Assembly (NCBI GenBank): GCA_022605955.1
Contig: JAKCOZ010000008.1
Location: forward strand, 8,434,001 to 8,498,000
DNA length: 64,000 nucleotides
Source of the DNA: Rallus limicola
Taxonomy: Eukaryota > Chordata > Aves > Gruiformes > Rallidae
Direction of reading: 5' to 3'
This document shows positions 31,801 to 44,841 of the stretch, piece by piece. Within the stretch, counting starts at the first letter, position 1, and each line of letters opens with the position of its first letter. The notes below the pieces were generated by a model that was not told the origin of the DNA, did not search any database, and was given only the letters and a program-made list of their open reading frames with translations. Made by a program: the position numbers and the translations under genes.

Positions 31801-34776
31801 TTGCAGCTGACTGATCTTCCCAGTACTTAGAGATGCAACTTTATCCACAGAAAAACTAACTGTTCTTGACAAACAACGCTCTGGCCTTGTGGATGAATCT
31901 TTGTCCAGTAGCTTTGTCCAGTAGCTGGCACTATTTCCTAACGTATGTTAAGCTGCAGCATCTTTCCTGTGGCAAGGCAAAACAGGGTCCCCATCCACCA
32001 TCCTTAGAAAGTATTTTCATTTCTCTCTACAAGCTGCATTTCTAAGCAAGATGCTTGTTGTCCACCTCATATCTGTATATTTGTGCGCTAGCATCCGTTT
32101 CATGGAGATGTTGTACATATGATATTAATATTGACACAAGTTTAAAAATCGGCTTGTTTTATTTTGAAATGAGACATGTTGCTAGCATGAGTCTGTATAG
32201 CTGTGTAGGAATGAATAGATTTGCTTCTCAATATGAGTTTGGACCAGCAAAACTAGTTTTTGGGAGGAGTTGTGTGTATACCAGTCATATAAATCTCACG
32301 TCGTTCTAGTATCAGAGAAAATAGACCTACCTGACTTTCAAGAGATCATTTATTTTCAAGCCTATTCATTGTTAAATAAACAAAAGCAAAAGCAAAGAGA
32401 AAATATTATGGTATGGTTTCCTTTACATGCTGTTTACTGAATGCTGGTTCAAATCTGGTTCTTTTCTTTGCCTCTCCCACACTAACTCAGTAAAGCTGTA
32501 CAGCACATTTATTTGGTCTTTTTGTATTGGAATATGCTGGGTTTTTTTAAACAATGCATTTGTATCTCTGAATATGCTTCTTTGAGTAGAGTATCCATAC
32601 GGCTGCGTTTCTTCTTGCGCTTACCGATGGCTGTCACTTCAATTATAATACGTTTTAAATACTCACTGCAGGAGGAGGAATAGGTCCTAAAAGCTGTTTT
32701 GCATCACAGTAGTAATTAGGCAGATATCCCCAATGGCTCCTTCATGGTCTCCATTACTTGGGTGGAAGGAGAGGAAGCGAGAATTGCTCACACGGAGTTG
32801 CCAGGAAGGCCTGCAGTTAAAACCCAGTAGTCACCCACAGAAATGCAGGTTGTTACCAGCTTCCCTTGGGCTTGGGCTGATCCCCTGGGTGGCTGAATTC
32901 TCAGTTGTGCCCATCAGTTTCTGAAAGTGGTACTAAACCTTTGGGGTTTGATGCTTCTGCAGCTCTCTTCCTTTTTTTTTTTTTTTTTTATTAATTGTTT
33001 TTGCTTGTAAGGACCTTTCATCTTGCCTCTGTTTGGGAGAAGCAACCCCCAACCAGCCAGCCCCAAACGCCAGTGACATACACATGTATGAGTATAAAAG
33101 GATGAACAGAAATCTGCCCTGAGTCAAAAATCCCCCCACTCCATATCAGTGACCCTGTGGTGTGAAGAACTTGATTTTTATCATTTATAAAGTTTTATTT
33201 TCTGTATTTCATTCAATGCAAATGCTGAAAAACCCAAAGTAATTTTCATTATTTAAGAATCATCATTTTAAAAGAAGGGAGTGCATTAAAAATGGGAGTG
33301 CATAGTTGGAGTGATATGAACATTGGCATCTTCTCAGGAGAGGAATTTCCCCACCAGGATCATCATCTGCTGACTCTTGTCTGCTGCAGCCCAAACCAGA
33401 TAAAGGCTGAGTACTGCTTAGGCTTGTGCCAACCTTAGGTACAAGCTTTGGGCTGGTTTTAACCCATTTCGTTTAGGAATTACCTGCCCTAGTGCATGAG
33501 CAAGTCTTTGAAATAGGAACAAAATTGGGGTGGACTCTCCAAAAGCCTCTCTAACCTCCCCGTGCAGAGAGCTGAGGAAAGGCTGGACCACAGCCATGGG
33601 GTCACTAACCAGGGCAGAGCTTTGGGCAGACACGCGTGGGTGAGGCTGGATGCAACGCACCTGTGGTCCCAGCCCTCCCTGTACCCCTACCTGGGGTTTG
33701 TGTGCTGCAGCCATACCTTCGGGTCCGACCAGCAGGTAAGGAAGCAGGAGAACTGGGAATTGAAGTCTGGAGTTAGAGCCTTGGTCTTCTGCTGGTCTAA
33801 AGTCACAGTTGATTTAGACATGGGGATGTCAGATTTCTGCAGGGAGGTCTGAAATCGTGCCCTTACTTGCCGTTAAGTTCTTATATTGAAGCTGCTTCTA
33901 GTGCAAACCTTACAAATGTACTCCCTGCATTAAGGACAAATCAAGTCAGATTTCTGAACTGAGATTTCCTTGTGGTTTCATTTAGTCACGGTATACTGAG
34001 GAATTTCCATTTAGATTTATACAGTTGACCCACTTCCTTGTAACCATATCTTACAGAAGGAGGAAGCTTTCCCTGTGAGAATTTTAGAGCTGTTTAGATG
34101 AATTTTACTTGACAGCTCCATGTCATTTATTTTATGACTCCCTTACAATGAATTAGAAATAATTTACCATTGTGATAAAGATTTGCCCTATTTTTGTAGG
34201 AGCCAAACTTCCTTTACATTTCTTACCCTTCTCATGAAAAGTAAAACATGACGACTTCAATTCCAAGGTGAATTAGACATGGCACACACTCTAAAGGGAT
34301 GCTTACAGTGTATTTAGTTTAAGCAGCACTTCCATTGTCAGCTTTTATAGCCCTGAACTTAGCAGCATGGATTTATTTCTGGGTTTGTTTTTTTCCCCAC
34401 AGTAAGTTTACTATTGTTTATTCAGAAAATATTTTCTCTCTCTCTCACCTCCTCCTCAAAAAGAGACATTAAGTCAGATTCCATCATATCCAAAACATTT
34501 CCAATTTGTGATATCTACATTTTTTTTTTCTTAATTATCATACTTGGGAGGTTGGCATGATGCATCAAGCAGAAGTCTTGTATGGATGATGTTGCATGCC
34601 TTTCCCTGACAAAGTGAGTGTTTTGGTATGAGCTCTTACTAGAGGAGAATGGCAGATGAGGCAGAAAAGCCAGTTTTTCTTCTATGTGGCTTCTTGTCCC
34701 CTGTGTGCCACTTAGCTGCCTACAGATAGAGCTGGAGTTGATTGCTAGAGCTGGTGGTGGTTTGCAGTTACTGCCC

Positions 34777-34862
34777 ATAGAATCATAGAAAGGTTTGGGT
34801 TGGAAGAGACCTGAAAGATCATCTAGTTCCAACACCCTGCCATGGGCAGAGACACACTACAA
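34777..34862 (-). mobile_element. CR1 LINE 3' fragment
   Basis: ATAGAATCATAGAAAGGTTT followed by GGGTTGGAAGAGACCTGAAA and ACCCTGCCATGGGCAGAGAC. This is the reverse complement of a CR1 3' end, including its short terminal repeat. It is strongly 5'-truncated, as usual for CR1. Confidence 0.9.
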
Positions 34863-37800
34863 CTGGTAAGATAATACCACTTTCAACTCAAAACAATTAC
34901 CAATTCTTTTTTTCTGAGTACTCACCATTTCTACAGATCTTTAACTATTTTCTTAATGCGCTCTCTATATCTGCCTTCTCTTAATTCTCTAACAGTGGTT
35001 GGATTAGGTTTTTAGTGAGTGCTCCTTTGTCTTTTAGCACTAAAGAAGCTGCTGTCCAGGAGGTAGCACCTTTGTAACTGCAGCACTGTCCAATGAGACC
35101 AGCGGTGCTCAGACTGTTACTGACTGACAGAATTTTGTCAAAGAGCAGTCAGTTTGAGTTATGTGGACAAAAATTTGCTCTCTGATCAGCTGACATACTG
35201 TCCTCAGCTTCCTAGTCATAAAAATATTCTCTTTAACTATTTTAATGTTTTCAAATGTGCTTTCTACAATTGAACAAAACTGTAATCAATGGGCAGCTCA
35301 CACCTAATTTATGTGAAACACATGGAAGTCACTTCTTATAGGGTTTCCAGCAAAATCTTCATTATTGCAATATGTACATACTTTAAGTGTTGTCAGGCTG
35401 CCCTTCATTGGTGTTAATAGTAACACAGGTTCATTGACAAATAATGGTGAATTACACTGAGTTGTAATTTCATTTAGGAGTTCTAATTCCTACTTGAATC
35501 ACTTCTGAGTAAATTATTAGAAAGTCAATATGAAGTTTTGGTCACATGATTAGATTTGTTCTTAATTTTTGGGGAACCATAGCCAAAGGAAACAAATAAA
35601 ACAGAGACTACAGAGTATATTGACCAGCAGTAAACGATTTTCAGAGGAGTGTCAGTCACAGAGAACCCCAGAAGCATCTCTGTGGTGTGGTCTGTGAAAC
35701 TGGTATATTTAGGAGCTGTAAATGGAAGATTAGGAGAAAGGGAATGAAGCGGAGAGGCATGTACCACCATGGGGTTCTCAGCCCCTTGTTAAGATGAGCT
35801 GGGGGGCATCTCCTCTGTAGTACTAAAATGGTGAAACAACCAGCTGAGAAATAAACCTGGCATTGAGAAGACAAAGAGCAAAGAGTCCCAGTTCTGGGAT
35901 CCTGACCTGCTCTCTGGCTGAGCCATATGAGGTCAGTAGCGTGTTCATCTCTTGCTCCTTGTGTGGATGGTGTCTTCTGGTGAACGCTGCATCGGTGATC
36001 AAAGCACACACAGCAGGTTTGCAGCTCAGGTTCAAAGGCTTTATTCATGTCTCTCACTTACATATTAACGTCTTCCTTATGTTTTATTCTCTACTAGTTG
36101 TTATTTTTATCTTCTTTCCCTTGAAGGTGGTAATTATTTTATATTCATGGTTCCATCATTATCAGCTAATGTGATAATTTCATGCTCTTTAGCTTTGAAC
36201 ACTACAGAAAACTTCCTGTTGGAATGTCTCTGTTGTACAAGACCTATTTGTGGCCAGCATAACTGTGATGAGAGTTATCATGTGTAGACACGTGTCTAGT
36301 TTTTTGGTCTACTGTCTAGTGGCAGTCTTAGCTCATCTGAGTTATGCTCTCAAGCATCTTATGGCTACTACTGTACAGGTAAAGTACAGTAAAATACAAC
36401 CTGATTTTTGGGTGTACATAGCTCACCTTCATCTGCATTTGAGATGTGCTCCCATGAAAAGGATGGGGGTTTTGTGGAGCTGCCTGACCAGGGAGGCTGA
36501 GGTGTCCCCACTACTTGTACTCATGTGGGGTTGGACTGTCCCTGCAGTCTTGTCAGCTTGATGCTGATCCAAAATGTTTTGGGTTATTCTCAGCCTTCTA
36601 AAATATCTAGCATGGAGAAAATCCCTTTGTAGTAATACCATTTTCAGAATAACTCTTGTGGTTTTTTCCACAATATAGAGGTGTCATCACAAGGCTCAGC
36701 AATCATCTTAATATGGATTTAGTACCTGCAAGCATGGGACAAGGAGGAAATACCAGTTACTTGTTTCCAGCCACTTGTTTCCAATAGCTAAGTTGAAGTA
36801 TGCTAACAGAAATATTATTGATTAGCTTTCAGAGTAAAAAATTAGGTATGTTTGCACAGATATATTCAGCATCATTGTATATTGACTAAATGTATTAAAG
36901 ATAGATAAGATACAACTGTGACAGGCATATCTTCTTGTCTGAAACGATGGCTTTCATGAACTTTGTTATTAAAGTGAGCATATTAACGCTCAAGCCCTAG
37001 AGCCCTTCTACATACCTGGGTGATCAGTATTTGAATCTTTTAGCTTACTGATACCTGATTCAAGTTTTCCAACAATATAATCTTCAGTGTAACATGTTTT
37101 GTGCTCTTTTGAGAGACAACCCATTCAGGGAAATGCAGAGCAGAGAAGGAATGAAACTACTTGCCTGTGCAACTTTGACTCGGCATGAGAAAACTGTGGG
37201 CTTTTTTCACATTAATAATTTATTATTGGCTTTTTTCACAATTGTCTTCAAAATACTTCATTTTCCAGATAAGCTGTTTCATCTCCTATTTGCTGTGCAT
37301 TAAATGAGATACAAATACACATATTTAAGCAGAGGTGATGGTGTCACTGGAAGATGATGAGGATGGTGCGCACCCTGTGCTTCTATTTGCTACGTTGTGT
37401 TGAGGTTGCCTGGGCCAGGTCTATTTATTCCACACTCTATGTACAGTGGAATTTGGCCAGTTACCATGATAAATTAATGGGCCAAGAAGTGCTTTAATCA
37501 TAATTGCATGTTCATGAGCCAAATTTCAAGGCAAGGATTTAATATCTTTAAGTGCAAGAGGTGATAATAATGGCAAAAGTTTTATCATAAGGAGTCATTT
37601 CAGTTTCTATAATCATTCTGAAAAGGCAACCCCACTCAACCAAGTAATTTGTGTAGCTACATAAATATTCCCTGAGTTCCTTAAAGCATTTCTCTTCTTC
37701 CCAAAGTCTGCAAATTACACTTTTATGAGATGCTGCACAAACTAACTACTCTGTCTATTCAGAGTATGATATCTCCTTGCCTTTGAATGAAATATTTGGC

Positions 37801-40800
37801 CCTTGAGAATCTAGCAGTATCTTTCCTCATAAAATACCTGAAAATTGAATAAGATCTTAAGCTTTATTATGTACATATAATACTGGTGCCTGTGGGATTA
37901 TGTGTAGTAACCTTATTTACAGAACCTTAAGAAGTATTTGCAGAATGTATTTTAGGCTGGGACAACTCTGTAACATGTGTTTATAATATCTTCTTTTTAT
38001 GTGACTTGATCTCAAAAAAAAAAAAAAAAAATCCCAGTGGTCTTAACTCAGAAAAAGTGTACTGGTCCCCAGTACAATGGGAGTATATCTTTAAATTGCA
38101 ATATTTCAGAGAAGCAGGAATAAAGTGTGCACCTGATTTGGTATAAGAAGTCAGTCTCTTGGGCTGTGTTGGTTCCACCCACCTGTGGTCCCAGCCCTTC
38201 CTGTACTTCGGGTCTGTGTGGACCATCTAGACTCCCTATCCCAAGAAATGCCTGTGTTAAACAGACACAAATTTCAAATCATATTAGCGAGTGTCAAATT
38301 ATTGGATAATGAATATAAATCCCCCGTGCTATCGCTCGCTCTGTTGCTGCTAAGAGATGTTTATGACATTCCTGTGATGTGCTACTCATCTGTGCCGGTA
38401 TGAGTGCTTTTTCTATTAAAATTTTAATTCAGATCCTTAAATCTTAATGTTGGTGTTTCATGATGCCTCAGGGCCTGAAAATCATACAGTGACAAAAAGA
38501 TGTGCAATGGAATTTGTACAGTGTGCACTGGCTTTGGAGCAGTATGCCCAATGAATATTAAACAATTGGCTGAAACTCCCAGGGAATATCTCACCTGAGC
38601 TTTTTTTTCTTTTTCCCAATCATTTATTTGCCTTCTTTTCTTCCCCACTGAGGCTTTTTTTAATGTGAGGGTACCACTCATACAGGGTACCCTGAAAACT
38701 GTAGGCACTAATGGTTTTTTACAGATCTGCTTTCAAAAGTAAACTAATGGAGCAAGCTTAGCTTTTCCCAAACAGTTTTTTTGTCAGTGCCAGGAAATGG
38801 GCTGCATGGTAGGTTTTTTCTAGGGCAGTCTGTTACAGGTGCAAAGAAAAGTGGCCATGCAGGCTGAATAAAAAGTATCCCAAATTTATTGCAGTTCTGA
38901 AACTGTCCATTAAATCTAATCCTTTTTATTTTTTCCTTTTTTTTTTTTTTTTAATAATTCTCACCAGGAGTGTTTATTGAAATTCATTGATGGAAATCGG
39001 TGGTGATTTCATTAATTAATACCTAGCAGGGAATTTCAGACTACCTGCTGGGAATCAGGGACAGCCAGCCATGTGAGCACACAGACCATGTCAGAAAGGG
39101 AATTATTAATTACCTAGTGCCGTGGCTGTTGGTTTGGTTACATTTGGCTACGATAACGCTGCTATGTTTCCTGGCAGTACAAATGTGGGAGGGGAAATGA
39201 TGCTTTCAGATTTGGTATCTCAGTCAACACAGGGTGCAATTTCATCCAGCAAAGAGGTGACATTTTCCTGGCCCCAGGAATCCTGGCAGCCTCCTGTGGA
39301 GCAAAAGAGGGATGCATGCTTCTCAAAATGCTGCGTGGTTTGGACTGTGCATGGGATTAAGGAAATGAAATTGGCTCTTTCTTACTGATGGGGAAAAAAA
39401 TCCCTGTGTGCTAGCTCCTGTAGAAGTGAGCAGTTGCATTCACAGAGCAGTGTGCCATTGATTTGGTGTGGATTGTAATCTCCACCCTACATTTTTATTT
39501 AAAACAAAACAAAACAAATAAACAAGAAAAAAACAACAACAACAAAAAAACCCCTGCACAATCAAGACTTTGTAGGAATGGCCCTAGCTTCATTCTCTGG
39601 CAAAATTTGAGGACCTGATCTCAAGAAATCCTGACTTGCATCTGACTCTTCTCTCCAGCATGTCTAACTACTGGACTGGGTGTCCGAGCCCTTCTGAGGC
39701 TGGATCTTGAGGAAGAGCAGAATTAGGAGCCAAATCAGAAAAGGAGTTTCCCCTCCAGGTATAAATGTGTGTGTATGTACAATAAAAATTCTCTGTAACT
39801 CAGTTTTGAAATGGATCTAATTAGCAGATCATTTAAGGATTTATGTTATTCATTCTGCTGTGTTCTTCTCACACAAACCTTAACGAGTAGGTCTTTTTCT
39901 GGTAACTACTTCCCTTGATATAATGGGTCAGATCCAGGGAGTGAGAGTTTTCAACAAAACTTTTCAGGAACAATATTATTTTTGAGATTAAAGCAAATAT
40001 TAGCACAATCTTTCTATGTAAAAAGCTTGGTTTTGTAACAGTAATTCCACATGTGGTTTTGTAAACTGAAGTTAAAATGACATTCACTGATCCTTGCACA
40101 CTTCTGAAAGGAAATCTCATCATCATGTTTTTATAGTTGTTGTTTTGCAGACGAGTGGCAAATCTAGGTTATTTTACATACAGGAATGGATATGAAGAAG
40201 GGGAATTCTTCATGGCAAGAGAATTTCCTTGGTTTGGCAACGGATCAAGCCCTCAGCTGCATCTCTGTTACTGTTTAGTATTTCAAATTAAGGCATATAA
40301 ACCGTGTTGGAGTACCAGTACATGTTTACATCGTGGCTCCGTATCTTTCATGTGAGAGTTTCACTGATGCACTGATTTGTTCATTTTTCAGGCAGGAAAC
40401 CAGGAGTTGGGTTTGAGCCAAAGCATACTGTCTGTTTCCTTTTTTATTATCATTGTTACTTTATGCAAGGTAGTTTGTAATTTCACGAGAAAAGATCAAA
40501 GCAAATGTGGTGTCACCGTTCCAATGTTCCTTTTTGAGCTAAATGTTAGTGCTCCTTTATTAAAGTTTAGAGAAATGTGTTGTACTGTAGTTGCTGTTTG
40601 TATCAGGCATATGTGCACGTATGGTTTTTAAGAGATATTTTCATTTTACATGAAATACAACTTTGCTAATAAAAGTTTGACTTGATGTAATCTTCAAAAG
40701 CCTGAGCTGCAACCAGCAGCTTTCTCTTTCATTTTGGTTTGTGGTTTGTATTTTTTTTTCCCTAATACCATCTCTTTGCTGGGAAATGTAGTTGTCATGT

Positions 40801-43800
40801 GTACCCCTCTCTAACTTGTGGTCTGAGGTGGGTTTTCTTGTGTGTATCCCCCACCAAGTTCGAGCTGTCCTTGGCTTTCACTGTGGGACACCATGGACAA
40901 ACAACCGTCTAGATTCAGTCACCACAAAAGTGGGGTGAACCCAAACTACAAACACCCTGAATTCAAGCACCTCATTTGTTTCATGGCACAATCATCTGGA
41001 TCAAACTATCATCCCGTATACTGCTTGTGTCTGTAATGTGCTTTCTATACTCTGTCACAGTTAACATCAGATAACCTTCCAAGCACACAGAGCTTTAAAC
41101 TAAGTGGCATGTGAAATACTTGCAAAAATAACATTATCCAGCATTAAAATATACTTAGCCATGAAATGGAAGACAAAAGCCCAACACAGTGGATGTGAAC
41201 AGAGGTAAAAGGAGCTGATCCAGTTATATGTTGTAGAACACAGCTGCAGAGATTAGCAGAGTGAATTTCTACTCTTCAGTAAAGATCACCAGAATAACGG
41301 TGATTTTATAAATACCCAGGCACCTAGAAACTAAGTAATACTCATTTTTTTCTTATTATTCCTTAGGGAAAACTTATGCACAAAGTCTGAAATCTATATT
41401 CTTTATATAGAAATATAGCCCATGTCCTTTGCCAAAGAAAATAGGAAAAGAGCTAAATAACTTTGTTATGAGTATTAAAATGGCCATCCTCTCATATCCA
41501 TCCCCCCATCTCTCTGATGTTTTCTTTAATTCTACTCTGCCTGTCCATGGAGCAAGGTAAACTAGGCAGGGTCCAAGTACACCCTCCTGGTACCTGGGAC
41601 AGCAAAGCTGCCACTCCTGAGGCTCACCAGAAGTCAGCAGACAAATCTATGGCAGTTGCAAAAAATAAATAAATAAGGTATTTAACTGAAATGTGAAAGA
41701 TCTCAGCAGTACTCAAGACAAATCACTCGCACAGAGAGTGATCCCTGGCTTCCAGGCCTGGTTAGTGTTTCACTCAGTGAGATAAACGCTCTCATAAATG
41801 GTTTTCCCCTCGTGTTTTTCCCTACTTTGCTTCAGCCAAAAGGTTCCAGGACTTTTTTTAATGCATCCTTCTCCTGCAAAACTTCTCCAACACATTCAGT
41901 GCAAGTGCAGGGACAAGTAGGACTGTGCTAAGTAGCATTCACCTTTCAGGAAGGCATCAAGGTCATGCCAGGGTTTTATTTTATTCTTATTATTCATATT
42001 CTGGAATAATGAGATTTACACTTCTTTTTTTTTTCAATAACATAATGGAGAGGAAAAAGTCTGACAATCATGTGCTTCACTGGAGTGAGAATAAAGATGA
42101 TGCTGCCATCGTCAGGGGCACAGGCTGCAGATCCCAGCTCACTGCATCCCTCACCCTCTGCTGACACCCAGCACACAAATCCCCAAGGAAAAGCTTAAGG
42201 AGGAGGTATGGGACCGATAGACCTTCATTTGATATTTTGCTTTTAACACTGAGTTGGCATTATTGGCACTATTTCGGGGACAGAGCAGCATTTCTAATGT
42301 TCAGACATTTCATTCCATATGAAATGTCATCGCTTCGGACTTTCACCGTCTGTTACTGAGCTCGAGACGCAGGGAAGCCAGTCAGTCACCCGGTGGAAAT
42401 ACCAGCGGTCTCAGCCATGTGAAATGTGTGAGCTCTGCAGATTGCTAAGCCTTATTTAACCAGACCTGTGCACTGGTTTTTCTATGTTTGAGGCCCTGCT
42501 GGTGTCACTGAGGCCATGTCACCGTTTGGTGTGGCCAAGCCTGCATAAAAGAGCTGTCCCACCCCACCGCTGCCTGGAGATACAGGTATTTCTGGGTAGA
42601 ACCATGTTGCCCACTGCCTGCCCATGCAGTAATCCCTGCTGTGCCACTCGCTGCCCAGTGCAGGACCACATCACTCTTGGCATTTAAAAAACGATGTCCT
42701 TGTTGGCTGCATACCCAGCCCAGCTTGGGGGCTGCTAATGAGAGCTCCCAGTCCCCTTTGCTTGGGACATCAGAGCAGAATACATGCAGTAGTACCTTTT
42801 TTCGGGGGGGGGGGATTCTTTTCTTTTTTATTTTGACCCCTGGTCTTATTTTGGGGTTCCATGGCCTTTTGTTGCTCAGTGGCAGTGTTACAGTTCATTG
42901 CATGAGAGCAGGATCCAGAGCTAAGACCATGCTCCAGTGTGTTTACTGGGATGGAGCTGTAGGAAGCCCCACAGCTGTGGGGAGGTGACCCAGATGCCCA
43001 AGTGAGAGTACACTAGTGCTGGGAAAGTGGATTTGTTGCTGCTTTTACCTGAAAGACTGATGTGGGAAGGTCAGGCCTTAGTGGGAGATCATGAGGCTGT
43101 GATTGCTACCACAGGCTTTGCCATCCTAGGACTGGTTTGGGGGTGGGGGCAGCTTCCCTTTCTCCAGGCTGGGTGATGTGGCTGCTCTGTGTTTTTACTG
43201 GATCAGGGTTGTTGTTATCCCTGAGGCAGCACAGCTGCCTCTTGTGCACAAGCCTTGCTTTTTTCTTTCTCCTCCCGACTCTGTCAGGCTCTACTGTATC
43301 GATCCCTCAACTCCTCAGTCCCCATGCTTGGAAAACTTCCATCCTATTTTTGCATTATCAGGCACTTTTCTCACTGCCTGTAACCTTCTTCCTCTCTTAG
43401 GGAGGAAGCTGAGGTCCACTTACAGGTGTGCCTGGGATGGCAAATCTGCCATGGGTTGAGGTGGCTGAACTGCTCCGGTCTGTGTGTGTGTTTTGGTGGG
43501 TTTTGGTTTTTTAAATGCTCTTAAACATTTTTCATTAAAAAAAAAAAAAAAAAAGAGAATGAAATTATTCTGTAGGTTTTAAGACTCTGTCTTAAAATAA
43601 CTGCTCTGTTTTAATAACTGCTCCTTTCCTGGTAGAGACTGGAAGGGCAGGGTGATGTGTGCTGTGTCCCCCAGCTCCATTGCACAGGGTGCATGAGCTC
43701 CCATGGCTCTTGTAAAGTAGCAGGCAGAGGATTGATGCTGAGTATTTGGTTGAAGACACAGCAGTGTATCCAAAAATGTTTATGTTGTCAAGGGGATCTG

Positions 43801-44813
43801 TGCTGGTGCTAAGGCCCTCACCAGTTCCTTGCTGGTGTGAGGACCTTTGTGAGCCCCATGCTGGTGTAGGATTTGCCCAGGGAGTGACTTGTGTTGCTCA
43901 CTCCTGTGCACTTCTGCTGTTCTATGTCTCTGCAGACAGATGGACACATGGTAAATAAGATTGCTTATATATTATGTATATATATTAGTTATTATGAAAT
44001 AAGAACCAACAGCACAAATGTGATTTCAAATGAAAAAATCTTAGATGTAAGAGGGATGTTACCCTTTATGACCAGACAGTCATCATTCTGAGCAGTTATT
44101 TTCCTCTAAGTAGCGATTTATTTTAAAAAATGCAAAAAAAATACTGGGCTATTTGGACTGACAGTGGAGTAACAACTTCCAGTGTAGGATGAGTTCTGGT
44201 TAATTGTTTATAATTACAAAAAAAAATAGTAATTTTTTTCCAAGTTCAGCGTGGAACTGAGAGATCACCAAGTAAATAAATTTACATTAAGTGCAGTGAG
44301 CTCAGATCATTTGACACACTAGTTCATGTAATGTAAAACTAGACTTGGAAAAAAACAGTTCTTGAGGAGAAATATTTGTTGTGGAGAGTAGTGCCAGCAA
44401 GGGGATCTGAGAGTGGCAGCAACGACAGAGGGGGAGTAGCTCTGGAACAGTGGTCTAGGAGTGACGCAGGATGGATGGGGAAGTGCTGTGGCAGCTATTA
44501 AAGGGACTTGCTTTCATTGTTTCCTCATAAGGAGCAATTTAGGTGACACCTGCCTTAAATTTGAGGTGGGATATTATTCTGGTAAACATTTGGTTTGTTT
44601 ACTTTCCAGTGACCCTCACTTACTGAGGATTTTTGTTTTTCTCAGTGTGTTTCTCTGGGGAGGGGAAATACTTAAAAATACCCCCCAAGCTGTTCACTTT
44701 TCAATTGCATTTTTTACCCACTCCCACCCTGCAGGTACTTCACAGTGATGCCATGGCTGCTGTGACAGTGCCCCTTAGCTGTGAGGCTTACATAGCTCAA
44801 CACCCTGTAAAGT

Positions 44814-44841
44814 GGGGGGGGGGGGGGGGGAGGGGGGGGGG
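44814..44841 (+). repeat. Poly-G tract
   Basis: Seventeen Gs, one A, ten Gs. It could form G-quadruplexes and may be poorly resolved in assembly. Confidence 0.9.
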
